DNA of 10,806 nucleotides from Hydrogenophaga sp. (GCA_025458545.1 JALOSH010000131.1:1-10806); one strand, 5' to 3'. Shown: positions 1 to 7,086, numbered from the stretch's first letter. Numbers and translations are program-made. Notes: generated from the letters alone by a model not told the origin.

Positions 1-794
1 TACTCCACCAGTGCGCCAGCCGGGCTTTCGAAGTACCAGAACAGGGCCGACGAGATCGGGTGGCGGCCTGGGCCGAGTTCGGTCTTCCAGCCTTGACGGG
101 ACATGTGCAATCCACCGCCAATGACCTCGTGCAGGTCGCGCACGCTGAAAGCCACATGGTTCAGGCCCTTGCGCGGCTCGGGCGGTTGCAGCAGGAACAG
201 ATCGTGGTGGCCACCCTCGGGCGCGCAGCGCAGGAACGACCCGCGACCCGGGTAGCGATCGGACACCACAAAGCCCAGGTGCTGCTCGTAGAAACGGGTG
301 GTGGCGGCCAGGTCGGTGACGAAAAACACCACATGGCCCACCTCCACCGGGGTGGCGCGGTCGTAGGCGGGCGCGGGCTGGTTGATGCGCTTGCGCTCGC
401 TCCAGGTGTTGCTCACGGCGGACTCCAGCTGCACCGGGCGCTTGCGCGTCACCTGCACCCGCAACGCCAGACCGTTGGGGTCTGTGCAGCCGACGCGCTG
501 GCCATCGTCCACATGGCCGGGCTGGCCCTGCAAGCTGGCGCGGACCGCGTCCAGCGCGGCCGCATCGGCCACACCCCAGACCACCTCGCGCAGGGTCGGG
601 TCGGGCTCCACGCCCGCTGGCAGGCCGGGCTTGTCGCTGTGGGCCACCACCACCTGGCAGCCGTTAAGCGATTCGAACACCAGTTGCTGCGGGTCTTCGT
701 CCACCAGCGTGAGGCCCCAGTCGGCAAAGAAGCGGCGGCAGGTGGGCAGGTCCTGTGCGCCAAAGGTGATCTGGTCGATGCCCTGGATGCTCAT
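1..794 (-). CDS. Two-domain VOC / extradiol-dioxygenase-like protein, C-terminus cut by window edge
   Basis: 264 residues are visible and no stop is reached before position 1. The protein shows two vicinal-oxygen-chelate modules. The N-terminal one (about residues 4-115) has Gln where a metal His would be (GIDQITF), so it looks metal-free. The C-terminal one (about 150-264) carries a full candidate metal triad: His154 (VEVGHVVFF), His213 (LNHVAFSV) and Glu264. The stretch HPISSALFWYFESPAG just before Glu264 resembles the active-site strand of type I extradiol dioxygenases such as BphC and catechol 2,3-dioxygenase. Role inferred: ring cleavage of a catecholic compound; the substrate is unknown, and an isomerase or other VOC activity cannot be excluded. 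The ATG at 794 is chosen because AAGGA (804-808) lies 9 nt upstream. It is the second frame of a leftward unit led by the short frame 817-957 and the operator-like repeats at 972-1006. Confidence 0.85.
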   Translation of the reverse strand, partial: MSIQGIDQITFGAQDLPTCRRFFADWGLTLVDEDPQQLVFESLNGCQVVVAHSDKPGLPAGVEPDPTLREVVWGVADAAALDAVRASLQGQPGHVDDGQRVGCTDPNGLALRVQVTRKRPVQLESAVSNTWSERKRINQPAPAYDRATPVEVGHVVFFVTDLAATTRFYEQHLGFVVSDRYPGRGSFLRCAPEGGHHDLFLLQPPEPRKGLNHVAFSVRDLHEVIGGGLHMSRQGWKTELGPGRHPISSALFWYFESPAGALVE

Positions 795-816
795 GGGTGG
801 GTGTCCTTGCGTGGTG

Positions 817-957
817 TCAGCGCTTGATTTTCGCCAGCGGATGGTCGAGCGGGTTGCTCGGCACGCCAGGCAGACAGCCGGATGTTGCGCTGGGCCACGC
901 GGACAACGCTGGCGCCAGGCCCCGGGCTTCGGCCGATGCGGTCGCTTCGGTGCTCAT
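817..957 (-). CDS. 46-codon open frame of unknown function, possible gene remnant
   Basis: This frame runs ATG (957) to TGA (817) and ends 22 nt before the VOC start, whose ribosome site lies in that gap. The product begins MSTEATASAEARG and ends NPLDHPLAKIKR. It is rich in Ala, Pro and Ser in the middle and shows no domain I recognise. Third codon positions are mostly G or C, as in the neighbouring genes, which weakly supports coding. I see no good Shine-Dalgarno sequence before the ATG. Its placement directly behind the promoter and operator repeats, in phase for an operon with the VOC gene, fits either a real leader peptide or small protein, or the fused ends of a deleted first gene. It may also be chance. 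Confidence 0.3.
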   Translation of the reverse strand: MSTEATASAEARGLAPALSAWPSATSGCLPGVPSNPLDHPLAKIKR

Positions 958-971
958 AAACAGGTGGATAT

Positions 972-1006
972 GTTTCATTGATGAAACTTCGTTTCTATTG
1001 AGAAAC
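972..1006. promoter_or_regulatory. Tandem inverted-repeat operator, two GTTTC-N6-GAAAC sites
   Basis: Two perfect dyads lie at 972-987 and 991-1006. Both have the format GTTTC-N6-GAAAC, and their centres are 19 bp apart, close to two helical turns. Each extends to 7-bp arms (GTTTCAT/ATGAAAC and CGTTTCT/AGAAACG). They sit just downstream of a candidate leftward promoter (1012-1041) and ahead of the frames 817-957 and 1-794. That placement fits a repressor that blocks transcription start or clearance. The half-site style resembles operators of IclR-type regulators common in aromatic catabolism, but no regulator gene is in the window, so the family is a guess. Confidence 0.6.
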
Positions 1007-1011
1007 GATTA

Positions 1012-1041
1012 ATGGTATCGCCACAGACCTTTGGCCGTCAA
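1012..1041 (-). promoter_or_regulatory. Candidate sigma70 promoter for the leftward VOC unit
   Basis: On the minus strand TTGACG (1036-1041) is followed after 18 nt by TACCAT (1012-1017), matching the -35 and -10 consensus at 5/6 and 4/6. Transcription would start about 7 nt further left, just before the tandem dyads, giving a leader of roughly 200 nt to the VOC start. No competing better hexamer pair was found in this gap. Confidence 0.45.
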
Positions 1042-1115
1042 GAAATGTCTGACTGAAACGCTGAGCAAATGCGGGCGAGGTCTCGCAGCACCCACCTGCA
1101 AGAGCCACAGGGGGC

Positions 1116-1131
1116 ATGCCCTGGCGGGCAT
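1116..1131 (-). other. Small hairpin downstream of nadA, no T-tract
   Basis: A perfect 6-bp stem with a 4-nt loop (ATGCCC, loop, GGGCAT) lies 42-57 nt after the nadA stop. No T run follows on the minus strand, so it is not a standard intrinsic terminator, though it could mark the mRNA 3' end. The rest of 1042-1173 shows nothing recognisable. Confidence 0.25.
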
Positions 1132-1173
1132 AAGCCGATCGGCCCGGAGACCGTCGACCCCAACCGGACTTGG

Positions 1174-2304
1174 CTACGCAGCGCCGATGTTGGGCACCAG
1201 CGCACCCGCGTCCTGGCCCGCCTTGTGCGCAGCCGTGTAGGCCAGCATGCGGTCCACCGGCTTGCGGGCCCTGGGAATCAGGGCGGGATCGACATGGATC
1301 TCGTTGAGCCCGGTCTCCAGCACACGCGCCACGCCGGCCAGCCCGTTCATGGCCATCCACGGGCAATGCGCGCAGCTCTTGCAGGTGGCGCTGTTGCCCG
1401 ACGTCGGCGCCTCGATGAACACCTTGCCCGGGTTTTGCTGGCGCAACACGTGCATCATGCCGTTGTCGGTGGCCACGATGAACTCGGTCGCGTCCATCTC
1501 GCGCGCCGCCTTGAGGATGGCGGAGGTGGAGCCCACGGCGTCGGCCATGGCGATCACATCGGCCGGGCTTTCCGGGTGCACCAGCACCTTGGCCGTCGGG
1601 CGCTCTTTCTTGAGCTCGGCCAGCTCGAAGGCCTTGAACTCGTTGTGCACGATGCACGAGCCGTTCCACATCACCATGTCGGCACCGGTCTCGCGCTGGA
1701 TGTAATTGCCCAGGTGTCGATCGGGTGCCCACAGGATCTTGTGCCCCTTGTCCTTGAGCGCCTTGACGATGTCCAGCGCGCAACTGGAGGTGACCAGCCA
1801 GTCCGAGCGCGCTTTCACCGCCGCGCTGGTGTTGGCGTACACCACCACGGTGCGGTCGGGGTGCTGGTCGCAGAACGCGCTGAATTCGTCGATGGGGCAG
1901 CCCAGGTCGAGCGAACAGTTGGCGTCCAGATCGGGCATGAGCACGGTTTTTTCCGGACTGAGGATCTTGGCGGTCTCGCCCATGAAGCGAACGCCGGACA
2001 CCACAAGCGTGGTGGCGGCGTGGTCGCGCCCGAAGCGCGCCATCTCCAGCGAATCGCTGACGATGCCCCCGGTCTCGATGGCCAGGTCCTGCAGGTCGGG
2101 GTGCACGTAGTAGTGCGACACCATCACCGCGTTGCGTTCCTTGAGCAGTCGGCGGATCCGCTCCATCAACGCCGCGCGCTGCTTGGGGCCGGGTTCGACC
2201 GGAACGCGGGCCCAGGCGTGCTGCGTCGGGCATGCCGGCTGCTCGTATTCGACGTCGATGACGGCGTCGCCCGCTGAAGCGGTGCTGGTTTCAGAGATCT
2301 TCAT
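1174..2304 (-). CDS. nadA: Quinolinate synthase NadA
   Basis: Condenses iminoaspartate with dihydroxyacetone phosphate to quinolinate in de novo NAD synthesis, using an oxygen-sensitive [4Fe-4S] cluster in the cytosol. The 376-residue protein has the three expected cluster cysteines: Cys130 ([11 protein letters not shown]), Cys217 (NGSCIVHN) and Cys314, the last in the CxxCxxC motif [13 protein letters not shown] (308-320). [13 protein letters not shown] (63-75) and [14 protein letters not shown] (102-115) are family signatures. It is about 30 residues longer than the E. coli enzyme at the N-terminus; that extension is typical of the longer proteobacterial forms. The ATG at 2304 has only a weak ribosome site, so the start is likely rather than certain. 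It follows nadC by 36 nt and is probably co-transcribed, supplying the substrate of NadC. Confidence 0.97.
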   Translation of the reverse strand: MKISETSTASAGDAVIDVEYEQPACPTQHAWARVPVEPGPKQRAALMERIRRLLKERNAVMVSHYYVHPDLQDLAIETGGIVSDSLEMARFGRDHAATTLVVSGVRFMGETAKILSPEKTVLMPDLDANCSLDLGCPIDEFSAFCDQHPDRTVVVYANTSAAVKARSDWLVTSSCALDIVKALKDKGHKILWAPDRHLGNYIQRETGADMVMWNGSCIVHNEFKAFELAELKKERPTAKVLVHPESPADVIAMADAVGSTSAILKAAREMDATEFIVATDNGMMHVLRQQNPGKVFIEAPTSGNSATCKSCAHCPWMAMNGLAGVARVLETGLNEIHVDPALIPRARKPVDRMLAYTAAHKAGQDAGALVPNIGAA

Positions 2305-2340
2305 GGAGGCCTGGCCTGCCTTCTCAGGACGGATGCGTTG

Positions 2341-3204
2341 TCAGAGCGCCTGACACCGCATCGAAAAATCAACTGCCTTGACGTCTTTGGTCAAAGCCCC
2401 AATGGAGATGCGGTCCACGCCGGTTTCTGCAAGGGTCCGCACGGTCTGAAGGTTCACGCCACCCGAAATTTCCAGAACCGCCCTGCCCGCGTTGCGACGG
2501 ACGGCCTCCTTCAACGTCGGAACGTCCATATTGTCCAGCAGGATCATGGTTGCGCCTCCATCCAGCGCTTCGTTCAGTTGCTCCAGCGTCTCGACCTCGA
2601 TCTCCACAAATCGGGCTTTCGATGCCGTGGACTGCACCCGCTGCAACACCGCCGCCACACCACCGGCGGCAGCGATGTGGTTTTCCTTGATCAGCACCGC
2701 GTCGTACAAGCCGATGCGGTGGTTCACGCCACCCCCGGTTTTCACCGCGTACTTCTGCGCCAGCCGCAGCCCGGGCAAGGTCTTGCGGGTGTCCACAATC
2801 GCCGCGCGCGTGCCTTGGACCGCATCGACGAACACCGCGGTCTTGGTGGCCACCGCCGACAGCAGTTGCAGGAAATTGAGCGCCGTGCGTTCTGCGGTCA
2901 ACAGCGCCTGGGCGTTGCCCTCGATCTCCAGCACCACCTGGTCGGCCTCGCAACGCTGACCCTCGGCCACGTGCCAGGTCAGACGAGCCGCCGGATCGCA
3001 GGCCAGCACCGCAGCCTCTACCCAAGGCGCGCCACAAATCACCGCCGACTCACGCGCCAGGATGCGTGCCCGTGCGCCCCGCGCGCGGTCCACCAATGCG
3101 GCGGTCAGGTCGCCGCTGCCCACGTCTTCGGCGAGCGCGCGCGCCACGTCGACACGGGCCAGCTCGGCCAGATCGGTCGCGTCGAATTCAGACAGGTGTT
3201 TCAT
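2341..3204 (-). CDS. nadC: Nicotinate-nucleotide diphosphorylase (quinolinate phosphoribosyltransferase) NadC
   Basis: Converts quinolinate and PRPP to nicotinate mononucleotide with release of CO2 in de novo NAD synthesis. The 287-residue protein has the family length and its substrate-binding residues: Arg106 (TAERTALN), Arg140-Lys141 (VDTRKT), His162-Arg163 (GGVNHRIG), Lys173 (LIKENHI), Glu203 and Asp224 (ILLDNMD), followed by the C-terminal EISGGV and ISIGALT loops that bind phosphate. The ATG at 3204 gives the family N-terminus; an open frame continues upstream but that extension is not conserved. The Shine-Dalgarno is poor. It is the first gene of nadC-nadA, divergent from panB across 68 bp. 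Confidence 0.97.
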   Translation of the reverse strand: MKHLSEFDATDLAELARVDVARALAEDVGSGDLTAALVDRARGARARILARESAVICGAPWVEAAVLACDPAARLTWHVAEGQRCEADQVVLEIEGNAQALLTAERTALNFLQLLSAVATKTAVFVDAVQGTRAAIVDTRKTLPGLRLAQKYAVKTGGGVNHRIGLYDAVLIKENHIAAAGGVAAVLQRVQSTASKARFVEIEVETLEQLNEALDGGATMILLDNMDVPTLKEAVRRNAGRAVLEISGGVNLQTVRTLAETGVDRISIGALTKDVKAVDFSMRCQAL

Positions 3205-3227
3205 GGGCGTCAAGCATAACGGGATCG

Positions 3228-3235
3228 AATATAGT
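3228..3235. promoter_or_regulatory. Overlapping opposed -10 hexamers for nadC and panB
   Basis: In the 68-bp divergent gap, the plus strand has TATAGT (3230-3235) and the minus strand has TATATT (3228-3233), each 5/6 to the -10 consensus and overlapping by four bases. Neither has a convincing -35 box at 16-18 bp. If both are used, polymerase binding for nadC and panB would be mutually exclusive. Confidence 0.4.
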
Positions 3236-3272
3236 GCCCCCCATCCGCAGCCCGCGCCACAGGGGATACTCC

Positions 3273-4163
3273 ATGAGACAAGCCACGCCCGCCAGCCCTC
3301 CCAACGGCACGCCCTACGGCACCCTGCCCTCGGCGTCACCCATGCCGCAACGCAAACCGGTGAGCCTGCCGAGAATGCAGGAGATGCGCGAACGCGGCGA
3401 AAAGATCACCATGCTCACCGCCTACGACGCCACCTTCGCCGCCGTGGCCGACGCCGCTGGCGTGGAATGCATCCTGGTGGGTGATTCGCTGGGCATGGTG
3501 TGCCAGGGCCTCTCCAGCACCACCGGGGTGACCCTGGACACCATGCGCTACCACACCGAAAGCGTGGTGCGCGGCCTGCAGCGCGTGCAAGCCACCGCCT
3601 GGGTGATCGGCGACCTGCCGTTCGGCAGTTACCACGAATCGAAAGAACAGGCGCTGCACAGCGCCGCCGTGCTCATGCGCGCGGGTGCCCACATGGTCAA
3701 ACTCGAAGGCGGTGGCTGGACCGCCGACACCGTGCGCTTCCTGGTCGAGCGCGGCATTCCGGTCTGCGCCCACCTGGGGCTCACGCCACAAACTGTGCAC
3801 GCTTTGGGCGGCTACCGGGTGCAAGGCCGGGGCGACAACGCCGCCATGCTGCTGCGCCGACACGCCGCCGAATTGCAGGAAGCGGGCGCCAACATGCTGG
3901 TGCTGGAGATGGTGCCGGCTGCGCTGTCGGCCGAGATCACCACCGAACTCAAGACCTGCCACACCATCGGTATCGGTGCGGGCAAAGGCACGGCAGGCCA
4001 GGTGCTGGTCATGCACGACATGCTGGGCATCAACCTGGGCAAGAACCCCAAGTTCGTGCGCAACTTCATGGACGGTGCGAGCAGCGTTCGCGAAGCCATG
4101 GAAGCCTACGTGGCCGCCGTGAAGAACGGCAGCTTCCCGGACGACACGGTTCACGCCTGGTAG
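3273..4163 (+). CDS. panB: 3-methyl-2-oxobutanoate hydroxymethyltransferase PanB
   Basis: Transfers a hydroxymethyl group from 5,10-methylenetetrahydrofolate to alpha-ketoisovalerate, giving ketopantoate, the first committed step of pantothenate (CoA) synthesis. The 296-residue protein shows LTAYDATFA (48-56), VGDSLGM (69-75), GDLPFGSY (113-120), KLEGG (143-147), HLGLTPQ (167-173) and VLEMVP (210-215). Asp71, Asp114 and Glu145 match the Mg-binding residues and Glu212 the catalytic acid. It is about 30 residues longer than E. coli PanB, mostly a Pro/Ser-rich N-terminal tail. The ATG at 3273 is preferred because AGGGGA lies 6 nt upstream; Met24 would be the short alternative. It is followed by panC after 113 nt that contain a structured repeat. 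Confidence 0.97.
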   Translation: MRQATPASPPNGTPYGTLPSASPMPQRKPVSLPRMQEMRERGEKITMLTAYDATFAAVADAAGVECILVGDSLGMVCQGLSSTTGVTLDTMRYHTESVVRGLQRVQATAWVIGDLPFGSYHESKEQALHSAAVLMRAGAHMVKLEGGGWTADTVRFLVERGIPVCAHLGLTPQTVHALGGYRVQGRGDNAAMLLRRHAAELQEAGANMLVLEMVPAALSAEITTELKTCHTIGIGAGKGTAGQVLVMHDMLGINLGKNPKFVRNFMDGASSVREAMEAYVAAVKNGSFPDDTVHAW

Positions 4164-4180
4164 ACACGGACCACTCCCGC

Positions 4181-4248
4181 AGCGCCTTTGGCGCTACCCC
4201 CTCAAGGGGGCAACACCAGCCGTCTGGCAAAGCCAGCCCGGCGGTGTT
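4181..4248 (+). repeat. Three-hairpin intergenic element, copy A (panB-panC)
   Basis: It starts 17 nt after the panB stop. Hairpin 1 is AGCGCC-TTT-GGCGCT (4181-4195). Hairpin 2 is CCCCCT-CA-AGGGGG (4197-4210). Hairpin 3 covers 4212-4248 (37 nt): basal stem AACACC/GGTGTT, an unpaired A, stem GCCG/CGGC, and apical stem CTGGC-AAA-GCCAG. No T run follows, so it is not a classic terminator. The architecture matches the copies at 5158-5225 and 7139-7204 although stem sequences differ. It lies in the leader of panC, ending 28 nt before its ATG. Role unknown; candidates are a 3'-end or mRNA-stability element, a dispersed mobile repeat, or a translation modulator for panC. Confidence 0.8.
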
Positions 4249-4276
4249 CCCCGGCAAATCCCCCTCGGACCACCTC

Positions 4277-5143
4277 ATGCAACTCGTCCACACCATCGAA
4301 GACCTGCGCACGGCGCTGCGACCCTTCACTTCCCCGGTGTTCGTGCCCACCATGGGCAACCTGCACGACGGGCATCTGGCCTTGGTGCGCACTGGAAAAC
4401 CGCTGGGCGACGTGACGGTCTCCAGCATCTTTGTCAACCGCCTGCAGTTCGCGCCGCACGAAGACTTCGACACCTATCCGCGCACCCTGCAGGCGGATTG
4501 CGACCGGCTGGCACAGGCGGGTTGTGACGTGGTCTTTGCACCGCCGGAGAAAGAGCTGTACCCCGACCCGCAGGTCTACAAGGTACAACCCCCCTCCGAT
4601 CTGGCCGACATCCTGGAAGGGCACTTTCGACCCGGCTTTTTCATCGGCGTGAGCACCGTCGTGATGAAGCTGTTCCAGTGCGTCTTTTCCGAGGCCAAGG
4701 GTCCACGCTATGCCCTGTTTGGCAAGAAGGACTACCAACAGCAGATGGTGATCCGCCGCATGGTGCAGCAGTTCGCGATGCCGATTCACATCGTCTCCGG
4801 CGAAACCCAGCGCGCTGCCGATGGCCTGGCCTTGAGTTCGCGCAACGCCTACCTGAGCGAGACGGAACGGACCGAAGCGGTGCAACTGTCGCTGTCCTTG
4901 AGAGCCCTGGCGCGTGATGCGCTGGCCGCCGCGGGTTCGCTGCCCGAGAAGCGAGAAGCCCTGGAATCGAAGGCCGTGCGTGCGCTGGCGCTGCGCGGCT
5001 GGCAGCCCGACTACCTGACGGTGCGCAGGCGCTCGGACTTGCAGCCCCCCACGGCGCAAGACGCCATCGAGGCGCAGTCGCTGGTCGTGCTGGGTGCAGC
5101 GCGGCTGGGCAACACGCGCCTGATCGACAACTTCGAGATTTAG
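4277..5143 (+). CDS. panC: Pantothenate synthetase PanC
   Basis: Joins pantoate and beta-alanine with ATP through a pantoyl-adenylate, the last step of pantothenate synthesis, in the cytosol. The 288-residue protein has a Rossmann-type nucleotidyltransferase fold with [15 protein letters not shown] (23-37; His30 and His33 of the HIGH-like motif), SIFVNRLQF (50-58), YPRT (67-70), [13 protein letters not shown] (117-129), FGKKDYQQ (148-155) and the KMSKS-like loop [12 protein letters not shown] (183-194). The length is normal. The ATG at 4277 gives the usual N-terminus, but the Shine-Dalgarno is very weak and the upstream leader holds repeat copy A, which may influence initiation. Co-transcription with panB is likely. 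Confidence 0.97.
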   Translation: MQLVHTIEDLRTALRPFTSPVFVPTMGNLHDGHLALVRTGKPLGDVTVSSIFVNRLQFAPHEDFDTYPRTLQADCDRLAQAGCDVVFAPPEKELYPDPQVYKVQPPSDLADILEGHFRPGFFIGVSTVVMKLFQCVFSEAKGPRYALFGKKDYQQQMVIRRMVQQFAMPIHIVSGETQRAADGLALSSRNAYLSETERTEAVQLSLSLRALARDALAAAGSLPEKREALESKAVRALALRGWQPDYLTVRRRSDLQPPTAQDAIEAQSLVVLGAARLGNTRLIDNFEI

Positions 5144-5157
5144 GCCTACCCCTGCGC

Positions 5158-5225
5158 CGGGCTTCGCCCGTCACCCCCTCAAGGGGGCGATGCGAGTGGC
5201 CCGGCGAAGCCGGTTCCACCGCATC
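5158..5225 (+). repeat. Three-hairpin intergenic element, copy B (after panC)
   Basis: It starts 14 nt after the panC stop. Hairpin 1 is CGGGC-TTC-GCCCG (5158-5170). Hairpin 2 is CCCCCT-CA-AGGGGG (5174-5187), identical to copy A within a shared 16-nt block. Hairpin 3 is 37 nt (5189-5225): basal stem GATGCG/CGCATC, an unpaired A, stem GTGG/CCAC, and apical CCGGC-GAA-GCCGG. The unpaired A sits at the same place as in copy A. It lies between convergent panC and gpsA. The remaining bases to 5279 hold only a weak 5-bp hairpin (5245-5260) and no T-tract. Confidence 0.8.
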
Positions 5226-5279
5226 CTGGACTAAACGGTCCGCGCGCCAGCCGTGTGGCGGAGGATCTGCCACAGTAAA

Positions 5280-6176
5280 TCAGAGGGCTTCGTCCTTCGG
5301 ATCGCGTCCCATCAAGGCCGCCACCGCCTGTGCGGGCCGCAGATGCCCTTCCAGCAAAGCCACCACGGCTTCGCTGATGGGCATTTCAATGCCGAGCACA
5401 CGGGCGCGTTGCACCACGGTCCTGGCGCTGTAAACCCCCTCGGCCACATGACCGAGCGAAGCCACCGCCTGATCCAGACTCATGCCCTGGGCCAGCAATT
5501 GCCCCACCTTGCGGTTGCGCGACAGGTCACCGGTGGCGGTCAGCACCAGGTCGCCGAGGCCCGACAGCCCCATGAAGGTCTCGGCCCGTGCACCCAGTGC
5601 CAGCCCGAGTCGCGTCATCTCGGCCAGCCCGCGCGTGATGAGCGCGGCGCGCGCGTTCAAGCCGAGGTTCAGGCCGTCGCACAGGCCGGTGGCAATGGAC
5701 AGCACGTTCTTCACCGCACCGCCCACCTCAACGCCAACGATGTCGTCGTTCGCATAGACCCGCAAGGTCGGGCTGTGGAAGGCGGCCACCAACACCTCGC
5801 GCACGACGGGGTGCTCGCTGGCAGCCACCAAGGCCGAGGGTTGGCCGCGCGCCACCTCCTGTGCAAAGCTGGGGCCGCTGAGCACGCCCGCCTGCAATCG
5901 GGGCGCCACCTCGGCACGAATCTCATGGCCCAGAAGACCCGGCGCATCCGATCCTGGGCGCGGCGCCTCAAAGCCTTTGCACAACCAGGCCACGGGCGCT
6001 GTTGCGCTGGCCAGTTGTTCCAGCATGCCGCGCAAGGCGGCCATGGGCGTGGCCACCACCACGAGGTCGACATCCCTTGGCCAGGAGCCGTCGCCTCCCA
6101 GCAACTGCAGGGCAGACGGCAGCTCGATGCCCGGGAGGTAGCGCTGGTTGACGCGTGCATGGCGCATGTCGGCCAC
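5280..6176 (-). CDS. gpsA: Glycerol-3-phosphate dehydrogenase [NAD(P)+] GpsA lacking its N-terminus, probable pseudogene
   Basis: Intact GpsA reduces dihydroxyacetone phosphate to sn-glycerol 3-phosphate for phospholipid synthesis. From the GTG at 6176, 298 residues are open: [10 protein letters not shown] (39-48), WLCKGFEA (64-71), [11 protein letters not shown] (99-109), GGAVKN with catalytic Lys156, LITRGLAEM (179-187), SGLGDLVLT (205-213), SRNR (219-222) and a normal end at GRDPKDEAL. The family is about 330-340 residues and begins with a beta strand plus GAGAWGTA-type NAD(P)-binding loop. That loop is absent here, and no ATG, GTG or TTG lies in this frame between 6177 and the secB stop. 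The well-kept remainder suggests a recent lesion or an assembly fault. Either the protein is inactive or the true gene differs from this sequence. It is the last gene of rhodanese-grxC-secB-gpsA. Confidence 0.85.
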   Translation of the reverse strand: MADMRHARVNQRYLPGIELPSALQLLGGDGSWPRDVDLVVVATPMAALRGMLEQLASATAPVAWLCKGFEAPRPGSDAPGLLGHEIRAEVAPRLQAGVLSGPSFAQEVARGQPSALVAASEHPVVREVLVAAFHSPTLRVYANDDIVGVEVGGAVKNVLSIATGLCDGLNLGLNARAALITRGLAEMTRLGLALGARAETFMGLSGLGDLVLTATGDLSRNRKVGQLLAQGMSLDQAVASLGHVAEGVYSARTVVQRARVLGIEMPISEAVVALLEGHLRPAQAVAALMGRDPKDEAL

Positions 6177-6239
6177 CTGCTGCGCATCGCGAGCCCAGAG
6201 GCTGACCTGGTGCGGCTGGCCCGGCTGACTGCCAGTCGA
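6177..6239 (-). pseudogene. gpsA: Damaged 5' part of gpsA (frameshift plus missing start)
   Basis: Upstream of the GTG the gpsA frame continues as [12 protein letters not shown] (6212 down to 6177), the expected second beta strand. Immediately before it, in a frame shifted by one base, 6235-6215 encodes LAVSRAS, the expected end of the first helix after a GxGxWGTA loop. Restoring one base near 6213 would give [17 protein letters not shown]. Only 9 nt separate this piece from the secB stop, so the start codon, ribosome site and first ~14 codons are missing. Confidence 0.6.
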
Positions 6240-6244
6240 GCGGC

Positions 6245-6700
6245 TTATTGCGTGAGGATGGGCGAGGCTTCGCCGGCGGCCTGCGCCTGCTGCTGGTCGT
6301 ACATGGCCTGGAAGTTGATTTCCGCCAGGTGCACCGGCGGGAAGCCGGCGCGCTGGATCAGATCGGCGACGTTGCCCCGCAGGTAGGGGTAGACGATCTG
6401 CGGGCAGGCAATGCCCATGATCGGGCCCATCTGTTCCTGAGGCAGGTTGCGGATTTCAAAAATACCCGCCTGCTTGGCCTCGACGAGGAACACGGTCTTG
6501 TCCTTGATCTTGGTGGTCACCGTGGCGGTGACGCTGACCTCGTACACACCGTCAGCGGCCGGGTTGGCTTCCACGCCGAGCTGGATGTCCACCGAGGGCT
6601 GCTCTTGCTCCAGCAGAATGCCGGGCGAGTTGGGCTGCTCCAGCGAGGCTTCCTTGAGGTAGATGCGCTGGATCTGGAAGGTGGGATCTTGATCGGCCAT
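6245..6700 (-). CDS. secB: Protein-export chaperone SecB
   Basis: Cytosolic tetrameric chaperone that keeps preproteins unfolded and hands them to SecA for Sec export. The 151-residue product has the family length and signatures: [14 protein letters not shown] near the start, [19 protein letters not shown], the [13 protein letters not shown] stretch, and the [12 protein letters not shown] segment near the C-terminus, followed by a Gln/Ala-rich tail. The ATG at 6700 gives the usual MADQ-type start. Its ribosome site is weak (GAAAG about 7 nt upstream) and a terminator-like hairpin lies just upstream, so secB may depend on read-through or on a promoter I cannot see. Its stop lies directly against the damaged gpsA. 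Confidence 0.97.
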   Translation of the reverse strand: MADQDPTFQIQRIYLKEASLEQPNSPGILLEQEQPSVDIQLGVEANPAADGVYEVSVTATVTTKIKDKTVFLVEAKQAGIFEIRNLPQEQMGPIMGIACPQIVYPYLRGNVADLIQRAGFPPVHLAEINFQAMYDQQQAQAAGEASPILTQ

Positions 6701-6725
6701 GTGGTGCTTTCAAAAGGGTTCTTGC

Positions 6726-6763
6726 AAAACAAAACCCGCCCGGGAAACCCTTCCCGCAGCGGG
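6726..6763 (-). terminator. Intrinsic terminator downstream of grxC
   Basis: Reading the minus strand, CCCGC pairs with GCGGG (6759-6763 with 6735-6739) and GGGAA with TTCCC (6751-6755 with 6742-6746). There is a small internal loop and a 4-nt apical loop. TTTTGTTTT (6726-6734) follows directly. It lies between the grxC stop and secB, so it should end or attenuate the rhodanese-grxC transcript. Confidence 0.75.
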
Positions 6764-6822
6764 CGCTGGTACGGATTATCTCAGCACTGCGCGCGCACTC
6801 GCTCCCTCGGCGGGGACGCAGC

Positions 6823-7080
6823 TCAGGCCTGCAGCAGGGGCACCAAGCCGCCCTTGCGGTCCAACGCGTGCAGGTCGTCGCATCCGCCCACATGCTGGCC
6901 GCCGATGAAGATCTGCGGCACGCTGGTGCGGCCCGCCAACTGCGCCATCTGGGCGCGCACATCGGGCTTGCCATCGACCACGATTTCCTCGTAATCGGTC
7001 ACGCCGCGCTGCTGCAACAAAGCCTTGGCGCGGGTGCAGTAGGGGCAGTAGTCGCTGGAATAAATTTTCACGTGGGCCAA
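6823..7080 (-). CDS. grxC: Glutaredoxin 3 GrxC, TTG start
   Basis: Glutathione-dependent thiol-disulfide oxidoreductase of the cytosol. The 85-residue product has the dithiol active site CPYC (12-15), the cis-Pro region RTSVPQIFIGG (51-61) and GGCDDL (65-70), all standard for GrxC. The TTG at 7080 is chosen over the GTG at 7071: AGGAGA (7087-7092) sits 6 nt before the TTG, and the resulting MAHVKIYSS matches the family start, whereas the GTG has no ribosome site of its own. It lies between the rhodanese gene and secB, as in E. coli. Confidence 0.93.
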   Translation of the reverse strand: MAHVKIYSSDYCPYCTRAKALLQQRGVTDYEEIVVDGKPDVRAQMAQLAGRTSVPQIFIGGQHVGGCDDLHALDRKGGLVPLLQA

Positions 7081-7086
7081 TTCAAA

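Noticed and set aside
60..981. Plus-strand open frames at 60-827 and 382-981
   Set aside because: They are the complement of the VOC gene and its upstream region; the minus-strand VOC frame has recognisable metal-ligand motifs and a ribosome site.
1116..1131. Hairpin after nadA as a rho-independent terminator
   Set aside because: The stem is perfect but only 6 bp and lacks a T run, so it is listed only as a hairpin.
995..2233. A 412-codon open frame on the minus strand in another frame, and a similar long frame on the plus strand (1069-2277), over nadA
   Set aside because: Both overlap the clearly genuine nadA. Their products are Arg/Gly/His-rich low-complexity strings typical of G+C-rich shadow frames, with no family motif.
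3336..4154. A 272-codon antisense frame over panB
   Set aside because: It mirrors panB codon for codon, is His/Gly/Ala-rich, and shows no domain; panB carries all the expected catalytic residues.
4197..4210. The CCCCCT-CA-AGGGGG hairpins (also 5174-5187 and 7177-7190) as intrinsic terminators
   Set aside because: None is followed by a T-tract; each is part of the larger three-hairpin element.
4164..4276. A riboswitch or panC-specific leader sensor between panB and panC
   Set aside because: The structure is the same as copies next to unrelated genes (after panC and after the rhodanese gene), so a pantothenate-specific sensor is unlikely.
7069..7071. GTG as the grxC start
   Set aside because: It has no ribosome site, while the TTG three codons upstream has AGGAGA at 6 nt and gives the family-like N-terminus.
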